64,000 nucleotides of DNA from Spirometra erinaceieuropaei (Eukaryota > Platyhelminthes > Cestoda > Diphyllobothriidea > Diphyllobothriidae). Both the position numbers and the translations under genes were made by a program. Positions 19,965-32,599 of the stretch are shown one piece after another. A model generated the notes under the pieces. It was not told the DNA's origin, did no database searches, and saw nothing but the letters and a program-made list of their open reading frames with translations. The stretch's first letter is position 1, and every line of letters begins with the position of its first letter. The DNA is taken from the NCBI GenBank assembly GCA_902702965.1, contig CACRXP010000003.1, positions 114,512 through 178,511 of the forward strand, written 5' to 3'.

Positions 19965-21330
19965 GCTTACTTTTCTGGAATTCGGTTCCAGCAACAGAGG
20001 TGATAGAAACACAGTGGCTTCAGTATACTTTGGCCTAAAAAGGCCTTTGACAAAGTTACCCATGAAAGCTTCAAATAAAGCTAACAAGTTATGGAATTAG
20101 GCCCCCCTCCTCCATTTTCTAAAATCCTATCTTGAAACCGATATGAAGTGGTGCAAATTTGAAACGTAGCTTCAGAACCATCCCCTATTACCGGTGGAGT
20201 GCTTCAAAGCACTATCCTAGGCCCCCTTCGATTTCTCATATACATTTACGACTTAACTTCCATATCGGTATCAGGTAGGACGTTCTTATGTGAGGACGAC
20301 CTGCAACTTGCATATGTATGTAACGGGAATACAGTAGCCAATATTCACAGAACAACTGAAACCGATCTCGGGAAACTCAGCGAATGGAGTATTCAATGAC
20401 AGATGCCCTTTTTTCCCGAAAAATGCCATCTCCTGATCCTTGGCCTACAAAATTCCTCTCCCCCATAACATTCGAGGATAATGAAATAACGGAAGCCCAA
20501 TCGATAAACGACTTAGGTCTCAGCTATACAAATTCCCTTGACTTGTCTCCCCATGTTCAACAAATACCGCCGAAAGTCATCCGCCTGTGCAGATTCATAT
20601 GTAAAAATTTTACAGTAAATGCACTAAGAATACAACTTTTCAAAATGTACGTTTTACCTCTCCTAGATTATTGCTCCATTATCTTCGGCATAATGCCCTC
20701 AGGCGGCCGAAAGAAGCTAGAAGGCATTCAAAAACGTTTTACTATAGCTTTGTCCAGAAGTGATGGCACCCGGGGTTCAGAATTAGCACTATATCATAAA
20801 TATGGTCTCCGACCCCTCTGGATCAGAAGGCTCCAAAATGGTCTAAACTTCCTATTCAAGGTCATCCATGACCAAAATATTATCAAAATGAATTAACTAA
20901 CAAACCAAAACGCTCCCAGAAACACTAGAAATAACGAAGGTACTGTAAGGATCCCCAAATTCACAAAGTCCCAAAGGCCAACTTTCTACTCCATAAGATA
21001 TGCCACTATCTGGAATGCTCTTCCAAGTTCTACCCGGAAAAGTCGAACACTAATCGAGTTTAAAATAAAAACTAAGAAACTCCTTTCAAATAACAAAACA
21101 CATTTATTTTTGAAAAAGATAGGACATTTTTTCAAGTCAATTCTTTGGTATAGAATTTGGTCCGAAAGGGCTCTGATGATGCTGGCCGCTTGAATAATAC
21201 CGGAACATAGCACAAAAACAATCAAATTTATGAAAGACAGCATCATTGGTAAACATAGAACAGGCAGTAATATTCTTTCTTTCCTCCCTTTCTCGTTTCC
21301 ATCAGCTATGTCACCTAACAATAAATATCC
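19965..21330 (+). pseudogene. CR1-like LINE copy D, 5' truncated
   Basis: Begins inside RT with KKAFDKVTHESF (about 20037). The GVLQSTILGPL motif at 20190-20225 leads to FLIYIYDL. The catalytic box reads CEDDLQLAY instead of YADD (about 20300). The thumb follows (20384-20896): INDLGLSYTNSLDLSPH, FKMYVLPLLDYCSIIFGI, KLEGIQKRFTIAL, YGLRPLWIRRLQ. The end has RPTFYSIRYATIWNALPSSTRKS (about 20980-21045), the usual C-terminal RT-LINE signature. One stop and a frameshift near 20396 and another stop at 20896 break the frame. Confidence 0.82.
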
Positions 21331-21552
21331 CTTAAGGAGCTATTAATAACGTCCCTTTCGATAAAACCCTGCATATTAGTTGTGCGCAAGTCTACATTTA
21401 GGTCATATTAAACATATATACAACCATACTAGATTCTACAAAACAGTCGACTACTACTCCTATAATGTCACATTCACACTAGCAAACATGATACATGGTT
21501 CAGTATTATTTTGACAACCTCGAATGTGGCTTACCATTGAATGCTTCTTAGT
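21331..21552. other. Unassigned spacer between LINE D and gypsy B
   Basis: AT-rich, no open frame of note. It contains the junction at which gypsy copy B is truncated. Confidence 0.4.
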
Positions 21553-23927
21553 CCTGATATACTGCGGTCACCACACCATTCGGCCTGTTCGAATTTACTC
21601 GCATGCCATTTGGTCTTCGCAATGCTGCCCAAACATTTCAGAGGTTCATTGACCAAGTCCTACTTGGTCTCCCGTTTGTGTACGCCTACATCGATGACCT
21701 CTTGGTGGCCAGTCGAAATGCCGAGGAACACAAAGAGCATCTTGCCTTAGTGTTTGACCGCCTCGATCAGTTTGGCGTGGTCATTAGCCCTTCGAAGTGT
21801 GTTCTGAGTGTGTCGTCCCTTGATTTTCTTGGTCACGATGTCGATGCACAAGGTTTGCGTCCCCTCTCTTCCAAGGTTGAGGCCATTCGTGACTCTCCTC
21901 CACCCACCTCCAAGCGTCAGTTGCAACGTTTCCTTGGCATGGTAAACTTTTATCGCCAGTTCCTACCGAACTGTGCCGACCTTATGCTGCCACCCACCAA
22001 CTTGCTCTCTGGTCCCAAGGGTCCCCTTGAGTTACGTGGCCACGCGCTGACTGCTTTTGAGAGAATAAAGATCTCCCTTGCTGATGCTACCTTGCTCACT
22101 CATCCTGCTCCAGAAGCCCCCTTTTGCCTGATGGTTGATGTTTCGACCGTTGCCGTAGGAGCAGTCCTCCAACAGCATATCAACGACTCGACACGACCGT
22201 TGGCATTCTTCTCCAAGAAGCTTTCACCTGCCGAGGCGAGATATAGCACGTTTGGCCGTGAACTTCTTGCCATTTACCTAGCCGTAAAACATTTCCGACA
22301 CTTCCTTGAGGGTCGTGACTTTACAATTTTCACAGACCACAAACCACTTACATTTGCTATCTGCTCCCATTCTGACAAATATAACCCGAGAGAGATTTCT
22401 CATTTGGATTACATCTCGCAATTCACCACCGACATCCGCCACATTGATGGCCTGAAGAATGCGGTGGCCGGCATGCTGTCCAGATCTTCCCTCTCGGCGT
22501 TCCACCTCTCACACGGGATTGATCTTGGTGCTATGGCGGCTGAACAACGACGTGTTGGATGCTCTGGCGAAGAGTCTGTTGACAGTCTTCAATTAGTTGA
22601 CGTCCCATTGACCACCGGCGCTGGCACAATCCTCTGTGACGTATCGACTCCTTTTCATCGCCCTTATGTGCCTGCCTCGATGCGTCGAGCTGTTTTTCAA
22701 ACTCTCCACGCACTCTCCCATCCTGGGATTCGAGCCTCACAGAAGCTTCTCACGGAAAGGTTCGTATGGCCTGGGTTGAACAAGGATATGAAAGCTTGGA
22801 CACGATCGTGCCTTTGCTGTCAACGTAACAAGGTTCAACGTCACAAGTCTCCATCGGGCACTTTCCCCAGCCCCGATGCACGGTTCAACCATGTGCATTT
22901 AGATGTCGTAGATCCTTTACTTCCATCCAATGGCTATACTCACCTTCTCACCTGCATTGATCGCTATACCCGTTGGCCGGAAGCCATTCCTTTACCGAAT
23001 GTGCAAGCTGAGACCATTGTGAAAGCCTTCGTCAGTCGTTGGGTTGCCATATTCGGTGCGCCATCCATGATTACGACTGCTCGAGGCGCGCAGTTTGAGT
23101 CCACACTTTTCCAAACTCTCCTCAACTTCCTTGGCTGCACACGTATTCGGACGACGGCCTACCACCCAGCTGCCAACGGCATGGTTGAGCGTTTCCACCG
23201 CCAGCTCAAAATTGCACTGCGTGCTGCAGAAGATCCCGAAAACTGGTCAGACAATGTACCCGTTGCACTTCCTGGCATTCGTGCGGCACTGAAGTCAGAC
23301 TTGGACTGCAGCGCAGCCGAATTGGTTTTCGGCACTACCCTCCGACTCCCTGGTGAGATGGTCACCCCAACCTCTCGTGGTGCCGAAGAGACCCCCGAAA
23401 ATTTTGTGCATCGTCTGCGACAATTCATGCGCTCTCTTTCCCGGTTTCCACCTCGAGCTCCATCGACCGTGCCTTATGTTGAAAAAGGCTTAGCCAGATG
23501 CACCCATGTGTTCGTTCGGTGTGATCGTGGGCGGAAGCCGTTAGAATCACCATACGAAGGACCGTTCCGTGTGCTTGCACGTAACAGCAAGACCTTTCGG
23601 ATCCTTCGAGGTGACAAAGAGGACGTAGTCAGCACCGACCGAGTCAAGGCTGCTGTTGCAGAGGAGCCCCCGGACGTGTCTCAATGACAAGCATGTGCTG
23701 ATCCCATACCTCCTCTCACTCCTTTTCCACTTTCCCCACCTATCCCTCCGTCCCGTATGCTTCCTCTTCCTTCTTGTTCGTATCATCAAACTGCAACCCC
23801 TTCCTCCACCCTTAACTTGTCCACTACAACACCTATTCAGCTGCCTCCAACAGTGCCTCCCGCATATATCACCCGCAGTGGACGTCACGTTCACTTTCCC
23901 GATCGTCTAGTTACTCATTTCTCCTAG
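21553..23927 (+). pseudogene. Pol of CsRn1-type Ty3/gypsy copy B: RT (partial), RNase H, integrase
   Basis: Homology begins in RT at AVTTPFGLFEF. From 21603 the frame is open for 694 codons. RT: MPFGLRNAAQTF, catalytic FVYAYIDDLLVA (about 21670-21705), FLGMVNFYRQFLPN. RNase H: LMVDVSTVAVGAVL, GRELLAIYLAVKHF, TDHKPLTF give the Asp/Glu/Asp series. Integrase: H-x3-H (HALSH) and C-x2-C (CLCC) zinc site, LDVVDPL with the first Asp, then TTARGAQFES where the second catalytic Asp is Ala, and NGMVERFHRQ with the Glu. GPF motif PYEGPFRVL near the end. After TGA (23685-23687) the same frame stays open through a Pro-rich tail with ITRSGRHVHFPDRL to TAG at 23925-23927. The first part of the element (LTR, gag, protease, RT fingers) is missing. 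The dead integrase and the truncation make it non-autonomous. Confidence 0.92.
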
Positions 23928-23970
23928 ACCTTTGTATGTCCTCCGGCGTCGTTCACGCCGCCCTCCGGTC

Positions 23971-23982
23971 TCGGAGGGGGGT
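23971..23982 (+). promoter_or_regulatory. Polypurine tract of gypsy copy B
   Basis: Purine run GGAGGGGGG just upstream of the TGT that opens the 3' LTR. It is the expected plus-strand primer site for reverse transcription. Confidence 0.7.
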
Positions 23983-23984
23983 AC

Positions 23985-24228
23985 TGTGCTGAAGTACTTG
24001 ACTACTTGACCTTTGACAATCTTGTCACGTTTGTTTTACTGTAGCATTTGTTTTATCGTGACGAGGACTCCGCCGCTTGTAAGCTTCGCGCCGCTTGCAT
24101 GCTCTCTGGTCAGGTCGTTGCACATTTTAAATATTAACTTTATTCACTTACTGGCCTTCCTTACCTCTCTCCGTTTATGAGGTTAGTAAGCCGTAGTTCG
24201 TTAGTTCGCGGGAACGACATAACTTACA
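23985..24228 (+). mobile_element. 3' LTR of gypsy copy B
   Basis: Starts TGTGCTGAAG and probably ends AACTTACA (about 244 bp). It shares CCTTTGACAAT near the start and CGTTAGTTCGxGxGAAC near the end with the 5' LTR at 59851-60113, which places copies B and C in one subfamily distinct from copy A. The right end is inferred by that alignment. Confidence 0.72.
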
Positions 24229-24888
24229 TAAGGACTGTGCGTAGCGCTACTAGTCCTCGTCTCGGCTAGATGCGTTACAAGACAGACAACCGGCAACTAG
24301 CAAACACCCAAATTTATTCAACTCGAAAATAATTTAAGTGTCGGGCCGATATCAAAGTTCTTCAATTTTCATGAAGGACATATTATTCATGTCCCTAAAA
24401 ACCACCAAACTACACATTTCAATTTTTATATTGCATATCGTCCTTTTTCTAAAACTTTTATGATTATTTTGCCTCGAAAAGCAAGCTATTTAACTTAAAC
24501 AAACTCTCAATTCGCGCTCTATTGCTTAAACAGACACCCAAAACAGATGAAGTCAGTATGCAGTCGAAATGAATGAGTTTGGTTTAGGTTTTTTCCTGAG
24601 TTCAAGGGAGACTGCGAGTGTCGAGGGGGAGCTGTAATAAACCTATTCTATTTTATTCTATCTCCAACTTCCAGCACTACAACCGAAACACACACACACT
24701 CTATGTCTCTGTCTTCAGTTTATATCACCCACATTGGACGTCATGCTTGGCCGTTTGTTTATTCCTGTTTTTAGACGTGAAAGGTTCCTTCAGCTGCGCT
24801 ACACGCCGCCTTAAACCTAGCCAGTAGTCACCATGAAAGTCCGATTATGAGGTCGCTGTCGCAGCGCTCCGCTCTCATAATTGGCAAT
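24229..24888. other. Unassigned, contains a possible LINE tail
   Basis: No gene seen. 24600-24670 reads 'gagggggagctgtaataaacctattctattttattctat', which looks like a CR1-type LINE end with a short pentanucleotide tail. I could not tie it to coding sequence. Confidence 0.3.
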
Positions 24889-25152
24889 TGTACCGAGGAT
24901 ACAGACTAGCTTACGTTTGTCAATCTCGTCCCTTTTTCATAACTGCCTCTGTTGTTTTAACGCAATTGGTTCAGCACTACAGCTCATCTCGCGCATTGTA
25001 TGGGTGTATTGCGCTCAGGTCGTAAAACTTTTAAATATTTATTTAACATGCCCAATGGTCTTCTCCGGCCATTGGTTTTGGACCGGTGAATACAATTTCG
25101 ACGAACACTCGCGACATATTAGTCGATACTACTGTCTTTTGTGTTTACAACA
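24889..25152 (+). mobile_element. Solo LTR of the copy-A gypsy subfamily
   Basis: 264 bp, TGTACCGAGG...TTTACAACA. It aligns with 14981-15113 ('caatctcg', 'ttgttttaacgcaattgg', 'cagctcatctcgcgcattg') and with 15555-15686 ('ggtcttctccggccattg', 'ttggaccggtgaatacaatt'). No internal region follows, so it is a recombination relic. No 4-5 bp target-site duplication is visible. Confidence 0.75.
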
Positions 25153-25690
25153 CCAGAACTCCCTTCCAGGCAGCGTTTTCTGCGCAAAGGGGGACACCGA
25201 AGTTACCGGAAACTAGCAGCTTGTCCGCCTTCAACACAGTGCCCAGGAGGTAGTGCATGCGTTCGTGGAGCTTTCTTCTCGCCTCGTTGAACCTGGTCAT
25301 TGAGCAGCTTTGGCTCTGGTGACGGTGGAGGACATGGTTCCCCGAAGACACAGACATAGAGCCATGAAGCGGCCGCTGATACCCGACAACGGGCAAAACG
25401 GTCGTCCCACGATGTCATGCTGCACGACAAAAGAGAAAAAAGCATCTCGTCGCTCTGCCTCTGAGCGACCGCCCCAGAAGAGTATATGTGGCCGACATCC
25501 ACATCCCCTAAATGACCCGGTTCACAGAATCGGGTCTTGCTGAGGGTAGCGGTGTCCACATTGTGGCGAGGCAACTCACGATAAAACGGCGCTTTCCTCT
25601 TTGTTGACTACTTTCCCCGTAGGTTACCTAAAAGAGGACGAACATTCCAGGCTGCGGGAGTGAGCAGAGTTAATCAGTCAGTCCGCACGG
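25153..25690 (-). pseudogene. Zinc-finger LINE copy L5: N-terminal half of APE endonuclease
   Basis: Minus strand, starting with AAWNVR, the conserved N-terminal WNVR motif (about 25665). A stop and the REL.RHNVDTATLSKTRFCEPG block follow (about 25575-25520), where the catalytic Glu of the usual ETRF motif is Lys. Then shifted frames lead to ARRKLHERMHYLLGTVLKADKLLVSGNF (about 25290-25205; usually GDFN) and AAWKGVL next to the solo LTR. It covers the part of the endonuclease missing from the other copies here. Inactive. Confidence 0.8.
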
Positions 25691-28600
25691 CGAGTGCAGA
25701 GTGACGGATAGGTGGTTGTCATTCATTTGATTAATTTGAACATGAGTTACGCATGTGTAAACTGCATCTACCGCGAGGTGTAAGCAGTGATGTCTCTATA
25801 CTGGGCGGTTTGGATATTCCAGACGGTCACCGAACCTCAAGATATATTACAGTTTAGTTTCATGGAGAGCGACCCAGGTTGGCCCGAGCTATCTACTGTC
25901 CAGAACTACCGGTCCCACTAAACCGCACTGCCGTTAAACTCGTGAGACCCAATCATGATGTCGGGCGGATCACCCAGCAGTAAAGCCCCTGACATTGCTT
26001 TATTCTCAGTGGAATTAGACGAACAGGGTTGACCTCTACAACTGAACTAACTAAATTCAACGTTTCAAAAGACGGAGTTAATATAGCGGCCTTTATTCTG
26101 CCGGACATATGTTAGCAGTTCAGAAGTCGGCGTCAAAAATAATTGCTTGCCACTCCACCAGCCTGCTGTTGTCGTAGTTGGCCACAGCACACTGTGCGTG
26201 CGTGCACTTGAGCCATGTCCGTCTGCAGCCAAATGTCTTAATGTACCATGCAGATCTGTGCTAAGCTGTTGTAATTTCGGTTGTTGAGTCACTCTTAGCC
26301 CAACAGGCAATTACAAGAAATGTTAGGTAGACCAATGCCGATGGGAGTAAGCGACTAAGCTTCCGACAAGGAGAGCAGACTGCCACGAAAGAACTGTTTG
26401 ACTGAGGGGTGATACCCAACAAGGAGAGCGAATACGTCTCGAAAGTCTTCATGTCAACGGGTTATGTAAGGCAGAATTGCATGTTACCTGTCCTCCTAAG
26501 TCACGCATTATCCACCATCTATTTGATGCCTAGTGTGGCTTGCGACCCCATTTTGACATCGCCCATCGACCGACAACGAACTGTTTAACGTCTGACGTGC
26601 GCAAACTGAAACAGGAATGAAGATGCGATCATCTTCATCTTCTGAACTGCTACCTGGGACTCGCCTGTTCGCTTCTATCTGAAACAGGAATGTCGAAATC
26701 TTCCGTTTACAACCATTTTTGCCGACCCTTGCGCGCTGAACACTGTAACCAATATCGGCATATTTAGTGTGGTAGCCTCTTTTCTGCGGTTGTTCAAAAT
26801 TCGAAATAACCTGTTGCACTTTAAAAACGGCTATTACGTACGATTCGTCCCTAATTGCGGCACACAGCTACTTCGTGGTACTTGTCAATAGTATTCACCT
26901 CAAACCCAAGTATAAAAGCGCTTACCTTGAAGTTATCAACAGAAACGACAAGATCAACAACGGAATCAGGAACTCAGATTTCATAGTAGTCTTCGGCAAG
27001 CTGCACTTCATAATCACGAATCCCAGTAGTGTCCTCAACACAAACCGGTGGTGCGTGGAGTCGTCGCTCCACAGAAAGGATCGTGGATATTTAGATTATT
27101 GGACAAACGGACGAATATGACGCACCATGTTTATTTGGTATGAATCTTCTACCTTATTACGATGGCTACCAAGAGGCTGTCAAAATGACTATTCTAAGAT
27201 GATATTGTCAAAGGTGATCACTGACTAGTGGCTAAAAATAAGGATACAATAGCATACTAGGGATCTCATTTAAACAGCTGGAATCGACCAGGAAATTTTC
27301 GATGGCCTTGTGCACTATCGGCAGACATAGTATGCTGCCGTGAAGCGTGGGAGAGCAATTTCGAGCCAAACAAATACGATAGACCCATATAGGGGTCTAA
27401 GCACACACCTCGGAAATACCATGAAATAGCGCATCTAGTGACCGTCCCTGGTCAAAATGACCACTCTGGTAACTGATTTTTATGGGATGGATTAGCCTTT
27501 CCGGACAATTTGCCTGCCAGTGTGAATGTTGCCACTACTCAGACCTCAACCCCCAGCAACGTAAACCTAGAGTTAGCATACCCCTTTCAAAACCGTAGAG
27601 TTTATCATGGTATTGGCCAAATCGACCATTTGAACATTACTCGCCTTGGCATTGCAGAGCCAGTGGCTGGAGTTCCCACCGACGTACTTTTCATTCGTCT
27701 TACTCACACCCACTAGCGGCACATAAGGATATTGCACTTTCCTAATAGGTCCTGTGAGCGCGCGCGACAATGATCATTAGAACAGCGCACCTCGACCTTG
27801 TGAAGCTGCAATCTCCCCCATACTCAGACTGTACATGTGTCTACTTGGTTATATGCGTACACATACCAGTGATCAATAAGTCGGGAAATATAACACCTGA
27901 AATAGTTCTGCCGCGGGATTGTAAGTCAACACTGGGTGTGACCCTGTGAATCTGTCAAGTTTGTGAGCGCTGTTTTTTGGTGAAGACCCGTTTAATTGAA
28001 GTAAGGGACTAAAATGTCTGTGCGTGTCAGGCGTGGATGGAGACATTATTGCTACGTAGGCCACTGCGCCCTATGTCACAACTAGTGCTTTGACCTCAGA
28101 CTTAGAATAGTATTGGAGAAGGGACAGAGGGGAAGTTCGACCCATATTGGTTCCCGTGCACCGACACTTCACTCTAAATAACTGAGACGTCTTAAAATTC
28201 AAATGTACTCTAAAAGTCTGGATATAGCCCGTATCATAGAAGGTTTCACGATCCGACTCCTTGGACTACTACTCCTCCAAATCTGCACAATTAAGTCCAT
28301 CAACAGTTTTGCATGCTTAGTATGAATATTTTGCTTACTACCTCAGTTGCCAGGAAACCTTCAGATCGGACGCGCATAGGTCCCAAGTTGGAGCGGACTC
28401 CAATGGAATTCGTAGTTGGCTTGATCGTTACACCCTTAGTTTTGGCTTGGAAACTTTATGCTACTCATGCCCTCCACCAGAAGATTCAACAAGGAAATGA
28501 TTCCTTGCGGAACGTGCGACGGAGACCGCTGAAAGTCGTGTTCGGGGCAAGCAGCGAGCAGATATCATCTTGTCGTGTAAACTGAGGTTATGAAATAATC

Positions 28601-28879
28601 ATTGAGGAGTTTTTTCAGTTGGATTGTTCTCTGTTTGTTCGAATGAAAATAAGGACCTTTGTTAAAGAAAGGACAAAAAGTTAGAGCGGAGGCAAAAGAA
28701 ATTTTAAAACAGTATACATTCAAATTTTGAAAATAACACTTTCTTTTATGTAATAATCCGTTGAAATTGAGCTCCATGCGGCATTGTTTAGTTCCACTAA
28801 ACATCTGTAGATTCAGAATAAGACATTGTACTAGGTACCTCATGCGAAGTATCCAACAATTGCTGCCCGGCGAAAGCCC
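25691..28879. other. Unassigned 3.2-kb stretch
   Basis: Both strands hold only frames of 60-103 codons, none recognisable. The longest (26508-26819 minus, 103 codons; 28313-28585 plus, 90 codons) show no motif and are probably chance frames. No repeat shared with the rest of the window was noticed. Confidence 0.4.
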
Positions 28880-29840
28880 TAGAAAACTGGTGTCCTACAG
28901 GGTTCTGTTTTAGGCCCAGAACTCTTCCTGAGTTATTTTAGTGACTGCAGCAGCGAACTGGATTGCTAGGCTCTCATGTTCACGGATAACATAAAAATAT
29001 GGAGTGAAGTGAAGTGCGATGATTACGCAAAGAAGTTACAATCGAACATCGACAAACTGAATGTTTGGTCGGACAGATGACTTCTGGAGTTTAATGCGTC
29101 CAAATGGGTGGTCCTTCACCTAAACACTGGTCGAAATGCCTCTCCCAAACATCAGCAGTACATTAACAGGACGATATTATAAAATGTAGAAAGACACAGA
29201 GACCTGGGTGTATGGACGACCACAAATCTGCTGCTACCAGAACACTGTAGAAAGTTAGCTCAGAAAGCAACCAGTACTTTACACTGGATCAGACGTGGAT
29301 TTAAAATATTTCCTCCCGAACTCTTTGGAAGACTTTTCGGCGTCCTTTTGAGACCCCGACTGGAATATGGCATGTAAACAGCTTCACCATGGATGAAGAA
29401 GGATATTAACCTACTCGAACAAGTGCAACGCAGAGCAAAGAAGATGGTAGATGGCCTTAAGTATATGTCATACCGGGAGAGGCTAATCATGCTTGGCTTA
29501 TTTCCTCTATCCTAGAGGCAACTAAACGGCAGCCTACTATGGACATTCCGGATTGTCCGGGGTAAAGGCTGTTTACTGAGAATAGATAACTTTTTGAGCT
29601 TGCCCGAACAAATCAATTACGCGGCTATCCTTACAAAGTCAAGCGTGAACGTACGCGGCTGGACCGTAGGAAGTCCTCCATTAGCCAACGGGTTGCCGGA
29701 CCATGGAATTCGTTACCAAGGGAGATCGTGACGGTCGACACAGCTCGCATGTTTTAAAAGAAAACTTGATTGCGTAATTTTAGACAGAAAGCGACTGTTA
29801 CAACATGACCACTTACAGCCAGTTTTGTCAAACAATTTGT
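28880..29840 (+). pseudogene. CR1-like LINE copy E, RT C-terminal half
   Basis: Starts at the GVLQGSVLGPELFLSYFSD motif (about 28890). The catalytic box is MFTDNIKIW instead of FADD (about 28978-29005). It continues QSNIDKLNVWSD, FNASKWVVLHLNTG, HRDLGVWTT, HWIRRGFKIFPPELFGRLFGVLLRPRLEYGM (about 29280-29375), LLEQVQRRAKKMV, LGLFPL, and in another frame LRGYPYKVKRERTRL plus QRVAGPWNSLPREIV (about 29615-29735), the typical end of CR1-type ORF2. Several stops and frameshifts. Confidence 0.85.
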
Positions 29841-30149
29841 CATACTCAGTCTTTCCGTACTGACTCGTCGTGAACAGCTGCGCCTCCTTATTATTAATGC
29901 TGTAGTTCGAGTCAAACGCATTTGGAAGGTTTGCAACTTTATTTTTAGTTCGAATATGCGAAAACATTGTACATAAATAGGGTCACCAAGGGCTTTGCCT
30001 CTAAGCTTTCAAATACGAATACCATTTCCAAAATTAAAAGAATCAAAAAATGTAGTAGTGATGGACACAAATTTGCACAGTTTATTCAACAAGTTGAAGG
30101 AAACTGCGCTAACTTAAGCTCATTTCCAACGCAACTTTATAGCTCTCAC

Positions 30150-32470
30150 ATAAACAGATTTAAATTAGCAGACAGAAGGCACGGAATTCATGTTGGATCA
30201 CTTCGGCTGATCCGAATAAACCGAAACGACCGAAGAGTTGGGAAAATTGCGATATTTATACGACAAAACATCGGCTGTGTCACTAATAAGTCTTGTCCAC
30301 CACACCAATTTCGACAAGCCTTCCCAGTGTGGGAAAATTGGTTGTGAAATACGCGCTCTTTGGTTGGAAATACCAAACAATCCGGACTTCCATACTGCCA
30401 TGGTTTACAGACCGCCGGGACAATGGACGGACGCGGGGGATGCATTTATCACCGAGTTAAAAAAGATTTGTCATAGCATACATGTAACGTTCCCTGCAGA
30501 TCTCAACTGTTCATACATAGAGTGGGAACTAATTCACTGCACGTTATCAGAAAAAGACTTCGAACAGAAATTTATTCAGTTGGTAACTAATGCGTTCCCC
30601 TTCCACCACGCTAAAATAGACACGCGATTCCGAGACGAATAGTGGTAAAGTTACTGGGTGTCAGCATTACTAGGAACTATATATGCATTCTCGAACTGGG
30701 TTCTCGCAGCACCCTGACCGAAATGGCCATTGTGTTTTTGTTTGGAATTAAAGTCATTTGCGAGCGCTCCAAAATTCGACCTGTTGAGGGAAGAAATGTA
30801 TGAAAGGAGGATTATCTCCAAATAAAAAATCCGATAAAGGAGATGAAATAGAATGCTGCACAAGCCCTAACTCAGAAGCCAGTTGGCTCTCCTTTAATAA
30901 GGTATTACAGTACTTTGTAAAGGGCTGCTGCCCACTCAGGAGGAGATCGAGAACGTCACGGGGAGAGTGGATGACGCCAGAATCAAAGAAGAACCTTTTA
31001 GATTAAAAGGAGGCAATTGAAGAGGTTTGTCAGATATCAACAACCAGAAGATTTTACGGATTTTAAAATGCGGCAAATTATGTGTCGGAATCTACTGAGG
31101 GAGGAAAAGACAGCATTTAAGTCGGAAGGACTCAAAGTAAGCCCGGGAATTCCAAGAAGTTATTTGGTTGTGCGAATAAAGCGGAACGCCATCGGGACTA
31201 CATTCCTTGTCTAAAGGATTGCTAGGGAAATAAGTTGTTCGATGAATCTCACAAGGTGAATCTGGTATCCGATTTCTTCCGGTCAGTGTATACAAGTATT
31301 TGGCTTTCGATGAAGAAGTTCATCCCTCCCCATTGACACATCTATCGTAACAGTTAGTACGGTGGCCTTCATAACAGATACGGTAAAGGGAACTTTGGGA
31401 GAGATCCCGTCGACTTATTCGTCTAGTACGAATGGCATTTTCGCAAAAGTCCTGCCTGAATGAACTCCTAGGGCAATTGGACGCCCAGATCTCCTAGGCA
31501 TTTTAAACTTCGGCAGAGACTGTGGTTTTGTCTACTGACGGAGCAAGTCAACATAGGTCTCATATATAAAGGAGGCGAGAGAACTCCCCCAAGTAGTTTC
31601 GGACCAGTATGTCTCACAAGCATCTGTTGCGAACTCAAGGAGAAGATAATATAAACGGGGTTTGGGGGTTCTAAGATGTAAAACTAACAGCACGGGTGTT
31701 CGCCAAATGTCCATCTACACGTGTTTCGCCGAATGGCTGCAGCTGCATGACACAGCTGCAAGGGATTCGGCTATTTAGTGGGTCCCTCAGAATTCACCGC
31801 CCGCTTTATGATAGTTACTGCAGTTAACAAATTGCTGCCTTTTAATTTCATCAGAAATGAACTGTGAACAGGGTTTATGTGGCCTCTTGAAGAAAACAAC
31901 TTGCATAGTTTGCATCGACATAGTAGTAGAAGGGATCGATCCCTTTTTAGTATCTTGTTAATTTTCACGGAGAGCTGGGCGAAATCAATTTAAATGGGTG
32001 TACCAGTAAACGAGGTGTGCATTAACCTTAGAGACGTTTTTGACAAGAGAGGCAACTTATATCTAAATTACGTCTAGTAGGCGTGAATGGTGTCTACTGA
32101 AATGGCTAGCCCGCATTTTTGCAGGCGGATCTCGGCTCGTTTGTACTCGTAACGCTAAACCGTGGTAGGAAACCGTTAACAGTGGCATTTCGCAAAGAAG
32201 CGTTCTGGGTCTTATTCTGTTTTGAATATATTTCACGACTACCTCGATTGCCTAAACTACTAGATCCTAATGTTTGTTGATGGCCTCAAGTTAGGGAAAG
32301 CAATAGAGAAGCCGGAAGATGTTCTACAGTTGGAAAATAACTTGAACGGATTGCAAAAATTGTGCGATGAATGTTTCTTTAACCTCAAATTTAATAAATG
32401 TCAAATTAAGGAAGTTCAGGTTGGCGAACATACGTTTTCGATTATTCTTCGTTAGGCCAGTACGTTAATA
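30150..32470 (+). pseudogene. CR1-like LINE copy F: endonuclease and RT
   Basis: APE endonuclease remains: IRINRNDRRVGKIAIFIRQNIGC (about 30210-30285), then in a shifted frame ALWLEI, MVYRPPGQ, ELKKICHSIHVTFPADLNCSYIEWEL (usually GDFN; Asp/Asn displaced) and FEQKFIQLVTNAFPFHHAKIDTRF (to 30640). The connector (30790-31310) contains DFFRSVYTS-like residues (about 31265-31295). RT is mostly eroded; the last part has FHDYLDCLN and MFVDGLKLGKAI in place of FADD (about 32270), LENNLNGLQKLCDECFFNLKFNKC. Stops throughout. Confidence 0.8.
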
Positions 32471-32599
32471 TAGGTCTTGTAAGAGTAGCGAAATTCGAGA
32501 AGAAAAGAACCTATGAACGGTAAACATAACTTGGGGTGCATGTGTGGTGGACGAATTAACCGACGAAGATCGGCAAAAATTCGTCAGCTATTTTGAGAC

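Noticed and set aside
25203..25574. 123-codon minus-strand frame as a possible host gene
   Set aside because: Its start contains the VDTATLSKTRF motif of the LINE endonuclease; the rest is frameshifted LINE sequence.
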